Assembly (NCBI RefSeq): GCF_000755145.1
Contig: NZ_CP009228.1
Location: 1 to 64,000, forward strand
DNA length: 64,000 nucleotides
Direction: 5' to 3'
Origin: Treponema putidum
Lineage (GTDB): Bacteria > Spirochaetota > Spirochaetia > Treponematales > Treponemataceae
Shown: positions 17,259 through 25,809 of the stretch, piece by piece
How the letters are laid out: every line of letters starts with the position of its first letter
How positions within the stretch are numbered: position 1 is the first letter of the stretch
Program-made: the position numbers and the translations under genes
Notes under the pieces: model-generated
Databases searched by the model: none
What the model was told of the DNA's origin: nothing
Seen by the model: the letters and a program-made list of their open reading frames with translations, nothing else

Positions 17259-17264
17259 ACAATT

Positions 17265-17293
17265 ATAATACATTTATTTTCGGCTTACGTCAA
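17265..17293 (-). promoter_or_regulatory. Promoter predicting a leaderless transcript (lipoprotein 16659-17258)
   Basis: On the minus strand TTGACG (17288-17293), a 17-bp spacer, TATTAT (17265-17270) and six bases before the ATG. The predicted +1 is the A of the start codon. Confidence 0.65.
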
Positions 17294-17330
17294 CTGAAAT
17301 GTTATTTCTTTTCATAAATTAAAAATTCTC

Positions 17331-17357
17331 TAATGCTTTTTTTTTATATGCCGATAC
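17331..17357 (+). promoter_or_regulatory. Sigma28-type promoter of the flgN-csrA operon
   Basis: TAAT (17331-17334), 15 bases, then GCCGATAC (17350-17357), against the sigma28 consensus TAAA-N15-GCCGATAA. It lies 23 bases before the flgN ATG. This fits class-3 flagellar control by FliA. Confidence 0.6.
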
Positions 17358-17379
17358 TGCCTCTGAGGAGTAGATTGCT

Positions 17380-17871
17380 ATGGAAAAACATTCGGTTGCG
17401 GCAGACATAAAAAGCATTTTACATGAACAAATTGATTTAATCGATAATATCTATAATTTGCAAAAGGCTATGTACCAAGGTGTTTTGGATAGAGACTGGC
17501 AGGAAAGTGAAAAAAACTTGAGTTCCTTAAACGATGCTTCCGTAAAATTTTCGCATTTGGATAAAAAATTATACGGACTTTTGCAAGCTGATGAAAATGA
17601 TTCTCACGAAATTGACTTTTATGCACAGACAAAACAATTTGCTCCGGCAGATAAGAAGCAGATCGATTCTTTATATGAAAAATTAAAAGAAAGAGTTTTC
17701 TATTCAAAAATTGAAAATGATGTTTTCTCAAATTATGTTTCACATGCTCAAGCCTTGGTGAATGGTGTAGTAAATATTATTTCGGAAGAAAGAAACGGAA
17801 AATGTTATACTGCGAAAGGGAAACGGGTTAATACGGAAATAACAAGCCTCGTTTTAAATGAGGTCTTATAA
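17380..17871 (+). CDS. flgN: Flagellar hook-associated chaperone FlgN
   Basis: FlgN-type proteins bind the C-termini of FlgK and FlgL in the cytoplasm and pilot them to the flagellar export gate. This protein has 163 residues, is wholly helical in character and low in identity to model FlgN, as usual for the family. Recognition therefore rests mainly on its place directly before flgK and flgL. GAGGAG precedes the ATG by nine bases. The sigma28-type promoter is immediately upstream. The stop is followed by a palindromic element in the gap to flgK. Confidence 0.75.
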   Translation: MEKHSVAADIKSILHEQIDLIDNIYNLQKAMYQGVLDRDWQESEKNLSSLNDASVKFSHLDKKLYGLLQADENDSHEIDFYAQTKQFAPADKKQIDSLYEKLKERVFYSKIENDVFSNYVSHAQALVNGVVNIISEERNGKCYTAKGKRVNTEITSLVLNEVL

Positions 17872-17940
17872 AGGAGGTGCGATAAACAGTTCGGCAGAAA
17901 TTCAGCCTCACTGTTTATCTACCGTAATTATTATGGAGGT
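17867..17940 (+). repeat. Palindromic element flanked by two Shine-Dalgarno sequences, flgN-flgK gap (copy 2)
   Basis: The core at 17879-17928 has outer arms GATAAACAG/CTGTTTATC and an inner GGCAGAAATTCAGCC. It is flanked by TATAAAGGAGGT (17867-17878) and TATTATGGAGGT (17929-17940), 10 of 12 identical. The second is the flgK ribosome site. Its orientation relative to the genes is the same as in copies 1 and 3. Confidence 0.8.
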
Positions 17941-17944
17941 ATAG

Positions 17945-19816
17945 ATGGCGACATTTGATGCAATAGAATTAGGAAAAAGAAGTTTGTTTGCTCACCAGCA
18001 GTCGATTCAAACGGCGGGTCATAATATTTCGAATTCTTCGACAAAGGGATATACAAGGCAGAGGGTAAACCTCGATGCTTTTGAGCCTCTTTACAGGCCA
18101 GACTTAACCAGAGCAGAAACACCCGGGCAAATCGGACAGGGAGTTACCATAGGTTCCATTACCCGATTAAGGGATGAGCTTTTGGATCAAAGAATTATAG
18201 GGGCTGCCGATGACCTAGGCTATTGGGAAACAAGAAACTCTTATATTGCTCTTTTGGAACAGGTTCATAACGAACCCGAAGACATTTCCGTCCGAAGCCG
18301 AATGGACCAGTTTTGGGAGGCTTGGCAAGAACTTTCACTCTACCCTGAGTCGGATGCTGCCCGTCAGGTAGTCCGTACACGGACTGAAACTTTAACGGAT
18401 GCCATTCATCATCAATTCCGCGGCTTACAGGGCATAAGGGACATGGTACACGGCGACATAGAAGCAACCGTAAAGCAGGTAAACGACCTTACAAGCCGTA
18501 TAGCCAAACTAAACGAAGAAATAGTTAAGGTTAAGGCTATGGGAGACAATCCCAATGATTTAATGGATAAAAGAGACCTTTTAACCGAAAAACTTTCTTC
18601 TCTTATTGATATTTCCGTAGATAAAAGAGATGAAGACGAAACATACGTCATTCATACGGCCGGTTTGGAAATAGTACAGGGAAGAACACACCGAACATTC
18701 GATTTTAGGGCCTCAACTGAAAACGATAAATATGCAGACGTTATCTGGGAAGATTCCGGTAATTTAGCTCATTTTGAATCGGGAAAACTAGCCGCTTTGA
18801 TTGAGCTTAGGGATACGGATATCCGAAACGAAATCAGAAAACTGGATACGATGACAATGAACTTTGTCGATTTGGTAAATGATGTCCACAGAAGTGCTAT
18901 GAGTCCCAACGGAAAAACGGGCATCGATTTTTTTAAGGAACAATATTTTATAAACAATACCCTCGGCAATTTTGACAGAAACGGAGACGGAGAATATGAT
19001 TCTTCCTACATCTTCAGAATTACAAGTACCAACACCCTTGACCCGCGTGAACAAATAGGCCTTGAAGGAACCTTAACCCTTTCGTCTGGGGACGGCATTG
19101 TGCAGGTACCCTATTATTCGACTGATATGGTTTCAGACCTTGTAGAAAGGATTAACAGATCAGGCTCCGAAGTAGCGGCTTACCTTGACCAAAACAATAA
19201 ACTTGTTTTAAAAGGTATGACAAGCCTTGATAAAGAAAATCCTGACTTTGTTATCCGTCATGTCGAGGATTCGGGAAGATTTTTAGCAGGCTATTCGGGC
19301 GTGCTTTCTCAGGCAGGGCAGGAAGGTGCCTATGACTGGGGAAGAGCAAATGCGGTTGATGTATTATCCGGAGCCCAATATGCGGTCTCTCCCATAGCCC
19401 ATCCTTCAGGCTGGATGGAAATAAATCCCGTAATCAAAAGCGATATACAAAATATAGCTTCAGGTTATAAGGGACCGGAAGGCGTCGCCTATCCGGGAGA
19501 CAACAGAGCCGCTCTTGCAATAGCCGCAATCAGAAATACTCCCGTAATGGTAGGGCTCTCAGCCACCTTTGACGACTTTTTTGCCGATACTGTAACCGAA
19601 ATCGGTCTAAAAGGCGAGCAGGCAGAAATGACCTTAAACACACAGATAGCCATTGTAAAGGAATTACACGATATGAGGGATTCAGTATCGGGCGTAAACA
19701 TAGACGAAGAACTATCGGATATTATCAAATTTCAGCACGGGTATAATGCTTCTGCAAGATTTGTTTCGGTAATCAACGAAATGATAGACACCGTTATAAA
19801 CAGAATGGGTGTCTAG
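17945..19816 (+). CDS. flgK: Flagellar hook-associated protein 1
   Basis: FlgK is the first junction protein between hook and filament. In spirochaetes the filament is periplasmic. The N-terminal rod-type signature is clear: A-H-Q-Q-S-I-Q-T-A-G-H-N-I-S-N-S-S-T-K-G (about residues 17-36). The C-terminal helix has S-G-V-N-I-D-E-E-L-S-D-I-I-K-F-Q-H-G-Y-N, the conserved polymerisation motif. The protein has 623 residues, within the family's range. The middle is variable. GGAGGT lies four bases before the ATG. It follows its chaperone and precedes flgL. Confidence 0.95.
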   Translation: MATFDAIELGKRSLFAHQQSIQTAGHNISNSSTKGYTRQRVNLDAFEPLYRPDLTRAETPGQIGQGVTIGSITRLRDELLDQRIIGAADDLGYWETRNSYIALLEQVHNEPEDISVRSRMDQFWEAWQELSLYPESDAARQVVRTRTETLTDAIHHQFRGLQGIRDMVHGDIEATVKQVNDLTSRIAKLNEEIVKVKAMGDNPNDLMDKRDLLTEKLSSLIDISVDKRDEDETYVIHTAGLEIVQGRTHRTFDFRASTENDKYADVIWEDSGNLAHFESGKLAALIELRDTDIRNEIRKLDTMTMNFVDLVNDVHRSAMSPNGKTGIDFFKEQYFINNTLGNFDRNGDGEYDSSYIFRITSTNTLDPREQIGLEGTLTLSSGDGIVQVPYYSTDMVSDLVERINRSGSEVAAYLDQNNKLVLKGMTSLDKENPDFVIRHVEDSGRFLAGYSGVLSQAGQEGAYDWGRANAVDVLSGAQYAVSPIAHPSGWMEINPVIKSDIQNIASGYKGPEGVAYPGDNRAALAIAAIRNTPVMVGLSATFDDFFADTVTEIGLKGEQAEMTLNTQIAIVKELHDMRDSVSGVNIDEELSDIIKFQHGYNASARFVSVINEMIDTVINRMGV

Positions 19817-19838
19817 CTTTTAAGGTTTGGAGTAAAAT

Positions 19839-21086
19839 ATGATGAAAAGAATTAGTACAAATATTCAGCACACGGACAGTAATTTTTCGATGAGGAATCA
19901 GGAGTCGAGGCTTCATAATCTAAATAATCAGATACAGTCCCAACGGCGGATAAACCAGCTTAGAGATGACCCCGTTTCTGCAGGACACTCGGTAAGGTAC
20001 AAGTCCTATCTTGCCCGCCTCGAAAGGTTTGAAAAAAACACAAAAACCTTGAGAGATCAATATATGTCGGCCGAAACCTATATGAATAATTCGCTCCAAG
20101 TTGTTCAGCGTTTAAGAGAACTTTCAGTACAGGGAGCAAACGGAACCTATACACCGGATGACCTAAAAGATATGGCAGCCGAGGCCGATGAACTTTTAAA
20201 AGAACTTATTCAAAACGGAAATGCCGTAAATTCGGACGGTGTCAGAGTTTTTTCGGGAACCAAAAGTTTTACAGAGCCCTTTGAAACCGTAATGGGAGAT
20301 GTGGACGGAGCAGGTTCCGCCCTTATAACTCAGGTCAGATATAACGGTACGGTCGATTCAAAAGAAGTTGAAACCGATGAGCTTTCTTTTATGAGGGCAG
20401 ATCAGGCCGGTAACAGGGTATTTTGGGCAGAGCAGCAAATTCTTATTTCTCAAACTGATGCCCGAAACTTTGTTATAAAAGAAGACACAAGCATCGAGGT
20501 TGACGGGGTTGAAATTCCCTTAATTGCAGGCGACAATGTTTATGCAATTATGTCAAAGATAAACGATTCGGGAGCCGCAGTAAAAGCAAGCCTTGACCCG
20601 ATAACAAGCGGCTTAAACCTTACAACTACCGATGCCCGCCAGCTTTGGCTTAGAGATGCGGAAGGAAGCACCGTTTTATCCGAATTGGGCTTAATAAAGG
20701 CCGAACAAAGACCGCCCTACAATTTGGCAAATTCGGTACGCGTTTCGGGGGGCTCTCTTTTTGATGCAGCCATTGCCGTCCGCGATGCTTTCCTTTCGGG
20801 AGACCAAGAAGCCCTAGGCGGAAAGATTTTAGGAAGCCTCGATGAAGGCATACACAATCTTACTACAAGAATGGCCGAAACGGGTTCCAAGTATGCAAGA
20901 GCCGAAGTAATATTAGCCCGCATTGATACGCAAACCTTAAATGTAACGGCGGCAGAGGCGCGCGAAGCAGACTTGGACATTACAAAGGCGATAACCGATC
21001 TAAAGATGTTTGAACATACTCATCAAGCTTCTTTAAGCGTATTGGGAAGACTTTACAGGGATTCACTTTTAAACTACTTAAAATAG
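19839..21086 (+). CDS. flgL: Flagellar hook-associated protein 3
   Basis: FlgL is the second hook-filament junction protein, of the flagellin superfamily. The N-terminal part contains R-I-S-T-N-I-Q and Q-R-R-I-N-Q-L-R-D-D-P (residues about 33-43), and the C-terminal helix ends in L-K-M-F-E-H-T-H-Q-A-S-L-S-V-L-G-R. At 415 residues it is larger than enteric FlgL. The start has two adjacent ATG codons, and GGAG is correctly spaced for the first. It is 22 bp from flgK and 18 bp from fliW. Confidence 0.93.
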   Translation: MMKRISTNIQHTDSNFSMRNQESRLHNLNNQIQSQRRINQLRDDPVSAGHSVRYKSYLARLERFEKNTKTLRDQYMSAETYMNNSLQVVQRLRELSVQGANGTYTPDDLKDMAAEADELLKELIQNGNAVNSDGVRVFSGTKSFTEPFETVMGDVDGAGSALITQVRYNGTVDSKEVETDELSFMRADQAGNRVFWAEQQILISQTDARNFVIKEDTSIEVDGVEIPLIAGDNVYAIMSKINDSGAAVKASLDPITSGLNLTTTDARQLWLRDAEGSTVLSELGLIKAEQRPPYNLANSVRVSGGSLFDAAIAVRDAFLSGDQEALGGKILGSLDEGIHNLTTRMAETGSKYARAEVILARIDTQTLNVTAAEAREADLDITKAITDLKMFEHTHQASLSVLGRLYRDSLLNYLK

Positions 21087-21104
21087 AAATAGGATGGATT
21101 TACA

Positions 21105-21548
21105 ATGGAAATTAAGACAAAAGCCATGGGGCTTGTTGAGATTCAGGATGAACAGATAATAGAATTGGTTGACGGATTTTACGGATTTGAAGAATTTCAT
21201 AAATACGCCTTATTGGATTCGGGAAAAGACCCCTTCTTTTGGGTTCAATCCCTTGACGATGAAAATTTAGCCTTCATCGTTATAGATCCTTTTTTGTTCA
21301 GACCCGATTATGAGCTGGATATCGATGACGAATTATTAAAACCGATAGAGGCAGAATCTCCTAAAGACCTCTTGGTTTTTGCCCTTGTTACCATTCCGCC
21401 TACAGGAGCACCTATTACGGCAAATTTGCAGGGCCCTCTTATTATAAACAAAAAGAATAAAAAGGCTTTTCAGGCTGTCTTAAATGACGGAAAATGGAAT
21501 ACAAAACACGACATTCTTGCAGAGCTTAATACTGCGGGGAGGAACTGA
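21105..21548 (+). CDS. fliW: Flagellar assembly factor FliW
   Basis: FliW binds free flagellin. When flagellin is exported, released FliW binds CsrA and lifts repression of flagellin translation. The 147 residues show the family pattern: G-L-V-E-I-Q-D-E-Q near the start, [14 protein letters not shown] (about 28-41), F-I-V-I-D-P-F, and [18 protein letters not shown] (about 105-122). The stop overlaps the csrA start (TGATG), matching the functional pairing. AGGATGG lies upstream of the ATG. Confidence 0.95.
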   Translation: MEIKTKAMGLVEIQDEQIIELVDGFYGFEEFHKYALLDSGKDPFFWVQSLDDENLAFIVIDPFLFRPDYELDIDDELLKPIEAESPKDLLVFALVTIPPTGAPITANLQGPLIINKKNKKAFQAVLNDGKWNTKHDILAELNTAGRN

Positions 21549-21778
21549 TGCTCATACTTTCCCGTAAAACAAACCAAAAAATTCTAATAGGCGATAACAT
21601 AGAACTTACCATAATCGATATTCGGGGAGATCAGGTAAAGATAGGTGTAGATGCACCGGCATCGGTCAAGGTTTTCCGTGAAGAAATCTACCAAGAAATC
21701 CAAAATGAAAACAAGGCAGCCTTAGTCCGCGATGCAAAACTTAATTTACCCGAACTGCATATTAAAAAGAATAACTAA
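21548..21778 (+). CDS. csrA: Translational regulator CsrA
   Basis: A small dimeric RNA-binding protein that blocks ribosome access at GGA motifs. The sequence begins [10 protein letters not shown] and has I-K-I-G-V-D-A-P family features (here Q-V-K-I-G-V-D-A-P) and V-F-R-E-E-I-Y, which includes the conserved RNA-binding Arg. It has 76 residues with a short extra tail after the core. Translation is probably coupled to fliW by the TGATG overlap. It ends the flagellar operon. Confidence 0.96.
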   Translation: MLILSRKTNQKILIGDNIELTIIDIRGDQVKIGVDAPASVKVFREEIYQEIQNENKAALVRDAKLNLPELHIKKNN

Positions 21779-21785
21779 ATCCCAA

Positions 21786-21814
21786 TTGTTTATATTGTAA
21801 AATTTATATATAAT
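21786..21814 (+). promoter_or_regulatory. Promoter predicting a leaderless DUF368 mRNA
   Basis: TTGTTT (21786-21791), a 17-bp spacer, TATAAT (21809-21814) and exactly six bases to the ATG at 21821. There is no Shine-Dalgarno. Confidence 0.6.
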
Positions 21815-21820
21815 GAAACA

Positions 21821-22660
21821 ATGTTAAACTATATAAAGAAAATAATTGCAGGTATTGCCATCGGTATAGCGAATGTTATACCGGGAATTTCGGGTGGAAC
21901 AATAGCCGTCATTTTCGGAGTTTATTCGGATCTTATAGGAGCGGCAAGCCTTGACGTAAAAATCATTAAGAATAATTTTAAAATTTATCTTTGTCTTTTC
22001 GGAGGAGTCGGTCTGGGCGTTCTCCTTTTTGCACGCCTATTCAAACTTGTTTATGAAAGGTTTCCTGTACAAACAAGTTTCTTTTTTGCGGGTCTAATAA
22101 TCGGAAGCATATTTATAATTTTTGAATTTGTCAAAGAAAAAGAACAAAAAAAGCCTATAAAAATCGTACTTAAAATTATTTGGTTTTTGATAGGTTTAAG
22201 CATAATGCTTGCCCTATACTTTTTTAAAGGTGCAGAGGGTTCATCAAATGCGGTTATAAAAACATTGAGCTTAACTAACTTCATATTTTTATTCATAGCA
22301 GGCTTTGCAGGAGCTGCCGCAATGGTAATTCCGGGCATATCAGGCTCCTTCATTCTTTTAATAATGGGAGCCTATTACACAGTCTTAAAAGCAATTACAG
22401 ACTTTAACATTCCACTTCTTATACCTGTCGGTCTAGGAATTCTTGCAGGTATCATTTTATCTGCCAGATTAATAGGTTTTTTAATGGAAAAATTTCCTAA
22501 GATCACCTATGCCTTTATTTTAGGCCTCGTTTCAGGTTCAATCAGACATATATTGCCGGAAGACTGGCTGCAACATTCTATGAAGCCAATTACACTCCTC
22601 TGTATGCTTGCAGGCTATGGCTTGATAATTCTTTTTGAAAAAAAGAAAACACGGAAATAA
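21821..22660 (+). CDS. DUF368 polytopic membrane protein
   Basis: The 279 residues form about eight hydrophobic segments. Two inverted repeats of the family motif are visible: G-I-A-N-V-I-P-G-I-S-G-G-T (about residues 14-26) and A-A-M-V-I-P-G-I-S-G-S-F (about 165-176). The DUF368 family includes proteins recently linked to undecaprenyl-phosphate flipping in some bacteria (known for relatives of this and the DedA families). For this protein that is only a suggestion. It appears to be independently transcribed from a promoter that ends six bases before the ATG. No ribosome site is visible. Confidence 0.85.
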   Translation: MLNYIKKIIAGIAIGIANVIPGISGGTIAVIFGVYSDLIGAASLDVKIIKNNFKIYLCLFGGVGLGVLLFARLFKLVYERFPVQTSFFFAGLIIGSIFIIFEFVKEKEQKKPIKIVLKIIWFLIGLSIMLALYFFKGAEGSSNAVIKTLSLTNFIFLFIAGFAGAAAMVIPGISGSFILLIMGAYYTVLKAITDFNIPLLIPVGLGILAGIILSARLIGFLMEKFPKITYAFILGLVSGSIRHILPEDWLQHSMKPITLLCMLAGYGLIILFEKKKTRK

Positions 22661-22846
22661 TCAACACCCCCGACGCAAGCGTGCATTGCACAGCAACAGG
22701 ATATTAAACCATCCGCACGAATAAAAGACTTCACCCATTGCAATTTTTTTGATTTTTTATTATACTTTTTGTCTAAAAAAGTGAATAAATTTCACTCTTT
22801 TACCGATAATTAAGATAATTTATATGGAAAAGTTTTGCAGGTTTAA
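22661..22846 (+). other. Spacer with a possible operator-like inverted repeat
   Basis: No gene is seen. AGTGAA-TAAAT-TTCACT (about 22780-22797) is a short inverted repeat, followed by ACCGATAA, which resembles a sigma28 -10, but no TAAA lies at the right distance. The signal is weak. Confidence 0.3.
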
Positions 22847-23770
22847 ATGAAAAAAACTCATTATTTGATTGCAGGTATAATCGGTTTCCTCCTAGTCGCA
22901 GGTACAGTCTACTTTGCCTTGAACGGCTTTAATTTTGCTAGTGTATCTCAAAACTCACAGGATGACGGAATGGGAGGCGGAGATACAAGATTGCCTACTT
23001 TTAGACCTGATAAGGAAATTTCTGAAATAACGCTCCCTCCTCTCGACTACATAGTATATTCGGTAAAAAAAGGCGACATGGTGGGCGAAATTGCAGCCCG
23101 CTACGGCGTAAGTCAGGACGCAATTATAAGCTTAAATAAACTAAGAAACACTAGAACTCTTCAAATAGGACAGCTGTTAAAAATTCCTTCAATGGACGGA
23201 ATTGTTTATACCCCAAAAAAAGGCGACACGCCTGAAAAATTGGCCGACACCTATAAAATTTCGCTTGAAAAATTGGCCTTAGTCAATAAAATTTCGGATA
23301 ATAATGTACTAAAAGCAGGAGCTGTAATATTCTTGCCGGATGCAAAACTCGACTGGGTAACCCTTCAAGAAATCAATGGAGACCTTTTTAAGTCTCCCAT
23401 ACACGGAGGATATAGGATAACCTCCCGTTACGGCTGGAGGCGGGACCCTTTTACAGGAAACAGGAGCTTTCATAACGGAATAGACCTTGCAACATACCTC
23501 GGTGCCCCCATCTATGCAGCCCTTCCGGGAACCGTAGCCGCAACAGGTTACAGCAATGTATACGGCAACTATGTAATAATAAGACATCACTCAGGTTATC
23601 AAACCCTTTACGGACATATGAACTCCATTCTAACCTCGCGCGGAAAGTATGTTACCCCTCAAACTAAAATAGGAACCGTCGGCACAACAGGCAGAAGCAC
23701 AGGCCCACATGTTCATTTTACGGTTTACAAAAACGGAGCCACAATAAATCCTGCCGCCGTATGGAATTAA
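22847..23770 (+). CDS. LysM-domain M23 metallopeptidase, membrane-anchored
   Basis: Probably a peptidoglycan endopeptidase or an amidase activator in the periplasm. Residues about 7-28 are a transmembrane anchor. Two LysM domains follow (about 67-112 and 121-165), each starting with Y-x-V/P-K-K-G-D. The C-terminal M23 domain (about 180-307) has H-N-G-I-D-L-A (zinc ligands His and Asp) and G-P-H-V-H-F, so the active site is complete. The upstream ribosome site is weak (GCAGG). Its stop overlaps the convergent anti-sigma gene by four bases. Confidence 0.9.
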   Translation: MKKTHYLIAGIIGFLLVAGTVYFALNGFNFASVSQNSQDDGMGGGDTRLPTFRPDKEISEITLPPLDYIVYSVKKGDMVGEIAARYGVSQDAIISLNKLRNTRTLQIGQLLKIPSMDGIVYTPKKGDTPEKLADTYKISLEKLALVNKISDNNVLKAGAVIFLPDAKLDWVTLQEINGDLFKSPIHGGYRITSRYGWRRDPFTGNRSFHNGIDLATYLGAPIYAALPGTVAATGYSNVYGNYVIIRHHSGYQTLYGHMNSILTSRGKYVTPQTKIGTVGTTGRSTGPHVHFTVYKNGATINPAAVWN

Positions 23771-24261
23771 ACCTTTTCTATTTTTTGATCCTTTAGATCG
23801 AGCTTCTTTACAAAAAAATCCAGATTACGGTAAACGAATATGCCTGAATAAACGCTTACAAAGATAGCAAAAACAAGAGCAAAAGGAATTATAAAACTAA
23901 GCTTAAAATTCGTTGCAGCCCATTTACCTATTTCCGTAAACGGTATGTAAGCAAGGCCGACAATCATTAGTATCCCGACGATGGCCCATGGTAAGATGCT
24001 GACATTAGGAAGCTGATATTTTTCCGCTTGCAGGCTCAAAAAATCGGGAACCGCCGCCTCAATTTTTACCATAGTTTTTTCAGTAAGGACCTCATCTGCT
24101 TTGGTTCTAAAAGAAGAGGTATACAGATTTGAGGCTTGAGTAAGAGCACGCACAAGGCTGCGGCATTTCTTACACCTCAAAAGATGGAAAGTAACTGCAA
24201 AAGGAACCGCTTCATGCTTATCAAGAATCATATAACGGTTAATAGCTTCATTACATGTCAT
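23767..24261 (-). CDS. Transmembrane ZAS-type anti-sigma factor
   Basis: The cytoplasmic N-terminus contains H-L-L-R-C-K-K-C, the H-x3-C-x2-C zinc anti-sigma motif (His26, Cys30, Cys33), with an upstream C-N-E-A. Two hydrophobic segments follow (about residues 82-100 and 115-140), so it is membrane-bound. It overlaps the ECF sigma gene by 11 bases and would sequester that factor until a membrane signal acts. This pairing is a standard arrangement. The inducing signal cannot be read from the sequence. Confidence 0.75.
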   Translation of the reverse strand: MTCNEAINRYMILDKHEAVPFAVTFHLLRCKKCRSLVRALTQASNLYTSSFRTKADEVLTEKTMVKIEAAVPDFLSLQAEKYQLPNVSILPWAIVGILMIVGLAYIPFTEIGKWAATNFKLSFIIPFALVFAIFVSVYSGIFVYRNLDFFVKKLDLKDQKIEKV

Positions 24262-24892
24262 AAGCCAAATTCAATTTAAATAAAACCGGATACTTAGGAC
24301 TTTCTTCTTGTCCGTAAATTCCTTGATTTTCAAGTTCGGTTTTTAATATTTTTTTTGAGCGGAAAATATGAGACTTAATAGTATTTACAGGGATGCCCGT
24401 AACCGATTCTATATCCGCATAGGGCATATCATAAAAAAAATAAAGGTCTATACATATTCTGTATTTTTCGGGGAGGTCGTTTACAGCCCGCCTGATTGCA
24501 TTTTTTACACAATTTTGAATTTGCCTCTCTTCCGGGCTAAGATCATTAGTCCTTATCTCAAAATCATCAAAGGCAGAAACGAATTCCCTTTTACGTTTAA
24601 CCGAGTTTATCGCCGAATTATAGGCAATTCTCATAAGCCATGTAGAAAAAGAAGACTCTCCGCGGAATTTAGGCAGAGCCGAAAAGGTTTTAAGCATTAT
24701 ATCCTGAACAAAATCTTCAGAGTCATCATGGTTTTTAAAAAAGCTCATCCCCAAAGAATAGATGCGCTTTTGGTATTTTGAAGCAATCAGGCTGAAGGCT
24801 TCGGTATTTCCTGCAAGGACAGCTTTACATAAGAGGCGGTCTTGTACGGCTTCAGGAGATTCTTTTCTAAGTAAATTGGTAAATTTAATCAT
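24251..24892 (-). CDS. ECF-family RNA polymerase sigma factor
   Basis: An extracytoplasmic-function sigma70 protein of 213 residues. Region 2 includes S-E-D-F-V-Q-D-I-M-L-K-T-F (about 57-69) and the -10-binding F-S-T-W-L-M-R-I-A-Y-N (about 82-92). Region 4 includes L-P-E-K-Y-R (about 140) and the helix-turn-helix Y-A-D-I-E-S-V-T-G-I-P-V-N-T-I-K-S-H (about 155-172). GAGG is nine to ten bases before the ATG. The gene overlaps its upstream neighbour by eight bases and its anti-sigma factor by 11. No target promoters can be assigned here. Confidence 0.92.
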   Translation of the reverse strand: MIKFTNLLRKESPEAVQDRLLCKAVLAGNTEAFSLIASKYQKRIYSLGMSFFKNHDDSEDFVQDIMLKTFSALPKFRGESSFSTWLMRIAYNSAINSVKRKREFVSAFDDFEIRTNDLSPEERQIQNCVKNAIRRAVNDLPEKYRICIDLYFFYDMPYADIESVTGIPVNTIKSHIFRSKKILKTELENQGIYGQEESPKYPVLFKLNLAYDM

Positions 24893-25241
24893 CTTTCAGA
24901 TCCTCTTTCTTGCCTTTAGATGAAATAAAATAGTAGGCCAAAAGGCCTATGCCGCAGCTTAAAGGTACAAGGCCTCCTAAAAGTACATAGCTCACCCCGT
25001 CTATTACCGAAAACAGAACAGTTAGAACGCTTCCTATCATTAATAAAAGAATGCCTGAAATAAGGCAAAAACCCGATAAATTAAATTTTATCGGAATATA
25101 TGTTTTAGTTTGAATTTGACAGATTATTTGTTTGTTACGCCAAAATAAGTAGAAAAAAATTAAAACGCCGGCCATAACAATACCGACTATGGGAACAACA
25201 GCTATAATAATCTGTGCAGCTGCAACAGGTTGTCCGCTCAT
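24885..25241 (-). CDS. Small membrane protein upstream of the ECF sigma factor
   Basis: A protein of 118 residues with about three hydrophobic segments (residues about 8-30, 52-75 and 78-105) and a charged C-terminus K-G-K-K-E-D-L-K-D-D. GGAGG before the ATG gives a firm start. I recognise no named family. The eight-base overlap with the sigma gene indicates coupled translation, so it may belong to the membrane-sensing side of the sigma system. Confidence 0.7.
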   Translation of the reverse strand: MSGQPVAAAQIIIAVVPIVGIVMAGVLIFFYLFWRNKQIICQIQTKTYIPIKFNLSGFCLISGILLLMIGSVLTVLFSVIDGVSYVLLGGLVPLSCGIGLLAYYFISSKGKKEDLKDD

Positions 25242-25273
25242 TTCAATTCCTCCAAAATTTTATTTTAAAAATT

Positions 25274-25744
25274 TTATTCTAAAATAACAAAGTCCTTAAA
25301 ATATATACGCTTTATACGGGATAAATTCAAGATAGAATTTATCTCGGTTAATAATTCTTTTTTTAACTCATGTTCAGGTATAGTATAAAGCTCATATACC
25401 GTTTTTTGCGAAAACCAGTCAATTATGTGCTTACGTATATCTTCCTTCTTTTGAACAAGTTCTTCTTCAAAGGCTTTATCTTCAGAATTATACTCCAAAA
25501 TGGGAAAAATGACAAGGGTTGCGGGTGTGGTATCGGCTGTAGAAATCCTAAGTTTGCCTAAATCGGAATAAAGAGCTTTTTTTCCGCGTATTTCCGAATG
25601 GTTTTCAGGTTTTAAGGTCTCCCCGACATTTTTTCTTTTAAAAAGAGAAAAAACCGAACCGGCAATTATAATAAGGATTAATGCAAAAAGTACATATTTA
25701 AGAAATTTATATAATCTTAAGCCTTTCCGGTTATTTTTAAGCAT
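25274..25744 (-). CDS. FliL-like single-pass membrane protein
   Basis: The 156-residue protein has one transmembrane helix (about residues 13-32), a linker and a domain that resembles FliL: L-G-K-L-R-I-S-T-A-D, V-I-F-P-I-L-E-Y, E-L-V-Q-K-K-E-D-I-R-K-H-I-I-D-W-F-S, E-L-K-K-E-L-L-T-E-I-N and a final I-Y-F-K-D-F-V-I. FliL supports stators at the flagellar base. This copy lies outside a flagellar operon and may be a paralogue with another stomatin-like role. The ATG at 25744 has no Shine-Dalgarno and follows a -10 box by five bases. Confidence 0.65.
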   Translation of the reverse strand: MLKNNRKGLRLYKFLKYVLFALILIIIAGSVFSLFKRKNVGETLKPENHSEIRGKKALYSDLGKLRISTADTTPATLVIFPILEYNSEDKAFEEELVQKKEDIRKHIIDWFSQKTVYELYTIPEHELKKELLTEINSILNLSRIKRIYFKDFVILE

Positions 25745-25749
25745 ACTCA

Positions 25750-25778
25750 ATTATATAAAATGGGAGCCAAATATTCAA
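25750..25778 (-). promoter_or_regulatory. Promoter predicting a leaderless FliL-like mRNA
   Basis: On the minus strand TTGAAT (25773-25778), a 17-bp spacer, TATAAT (25750-25755) and five bases to the ATG at 25744. Confidence 0.55.
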
Positions 25779-25809
25779 TAGAGCGGCTTATTTGAAAGGC
25801 TCACGTATA

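Noticed and set aside
22715-22726. 12-mer GCACGAATAAAA shared with 43653-43664
   Set aside because: The match is short and AT-rich with no extended similarity on either side, so it may be chance.
22801-22808. Sigma28 promoter before the M23 peptidase gene
   Set aside because: ACCGATAA resembles the -10, but no TAAA is found 15 bases upstream.
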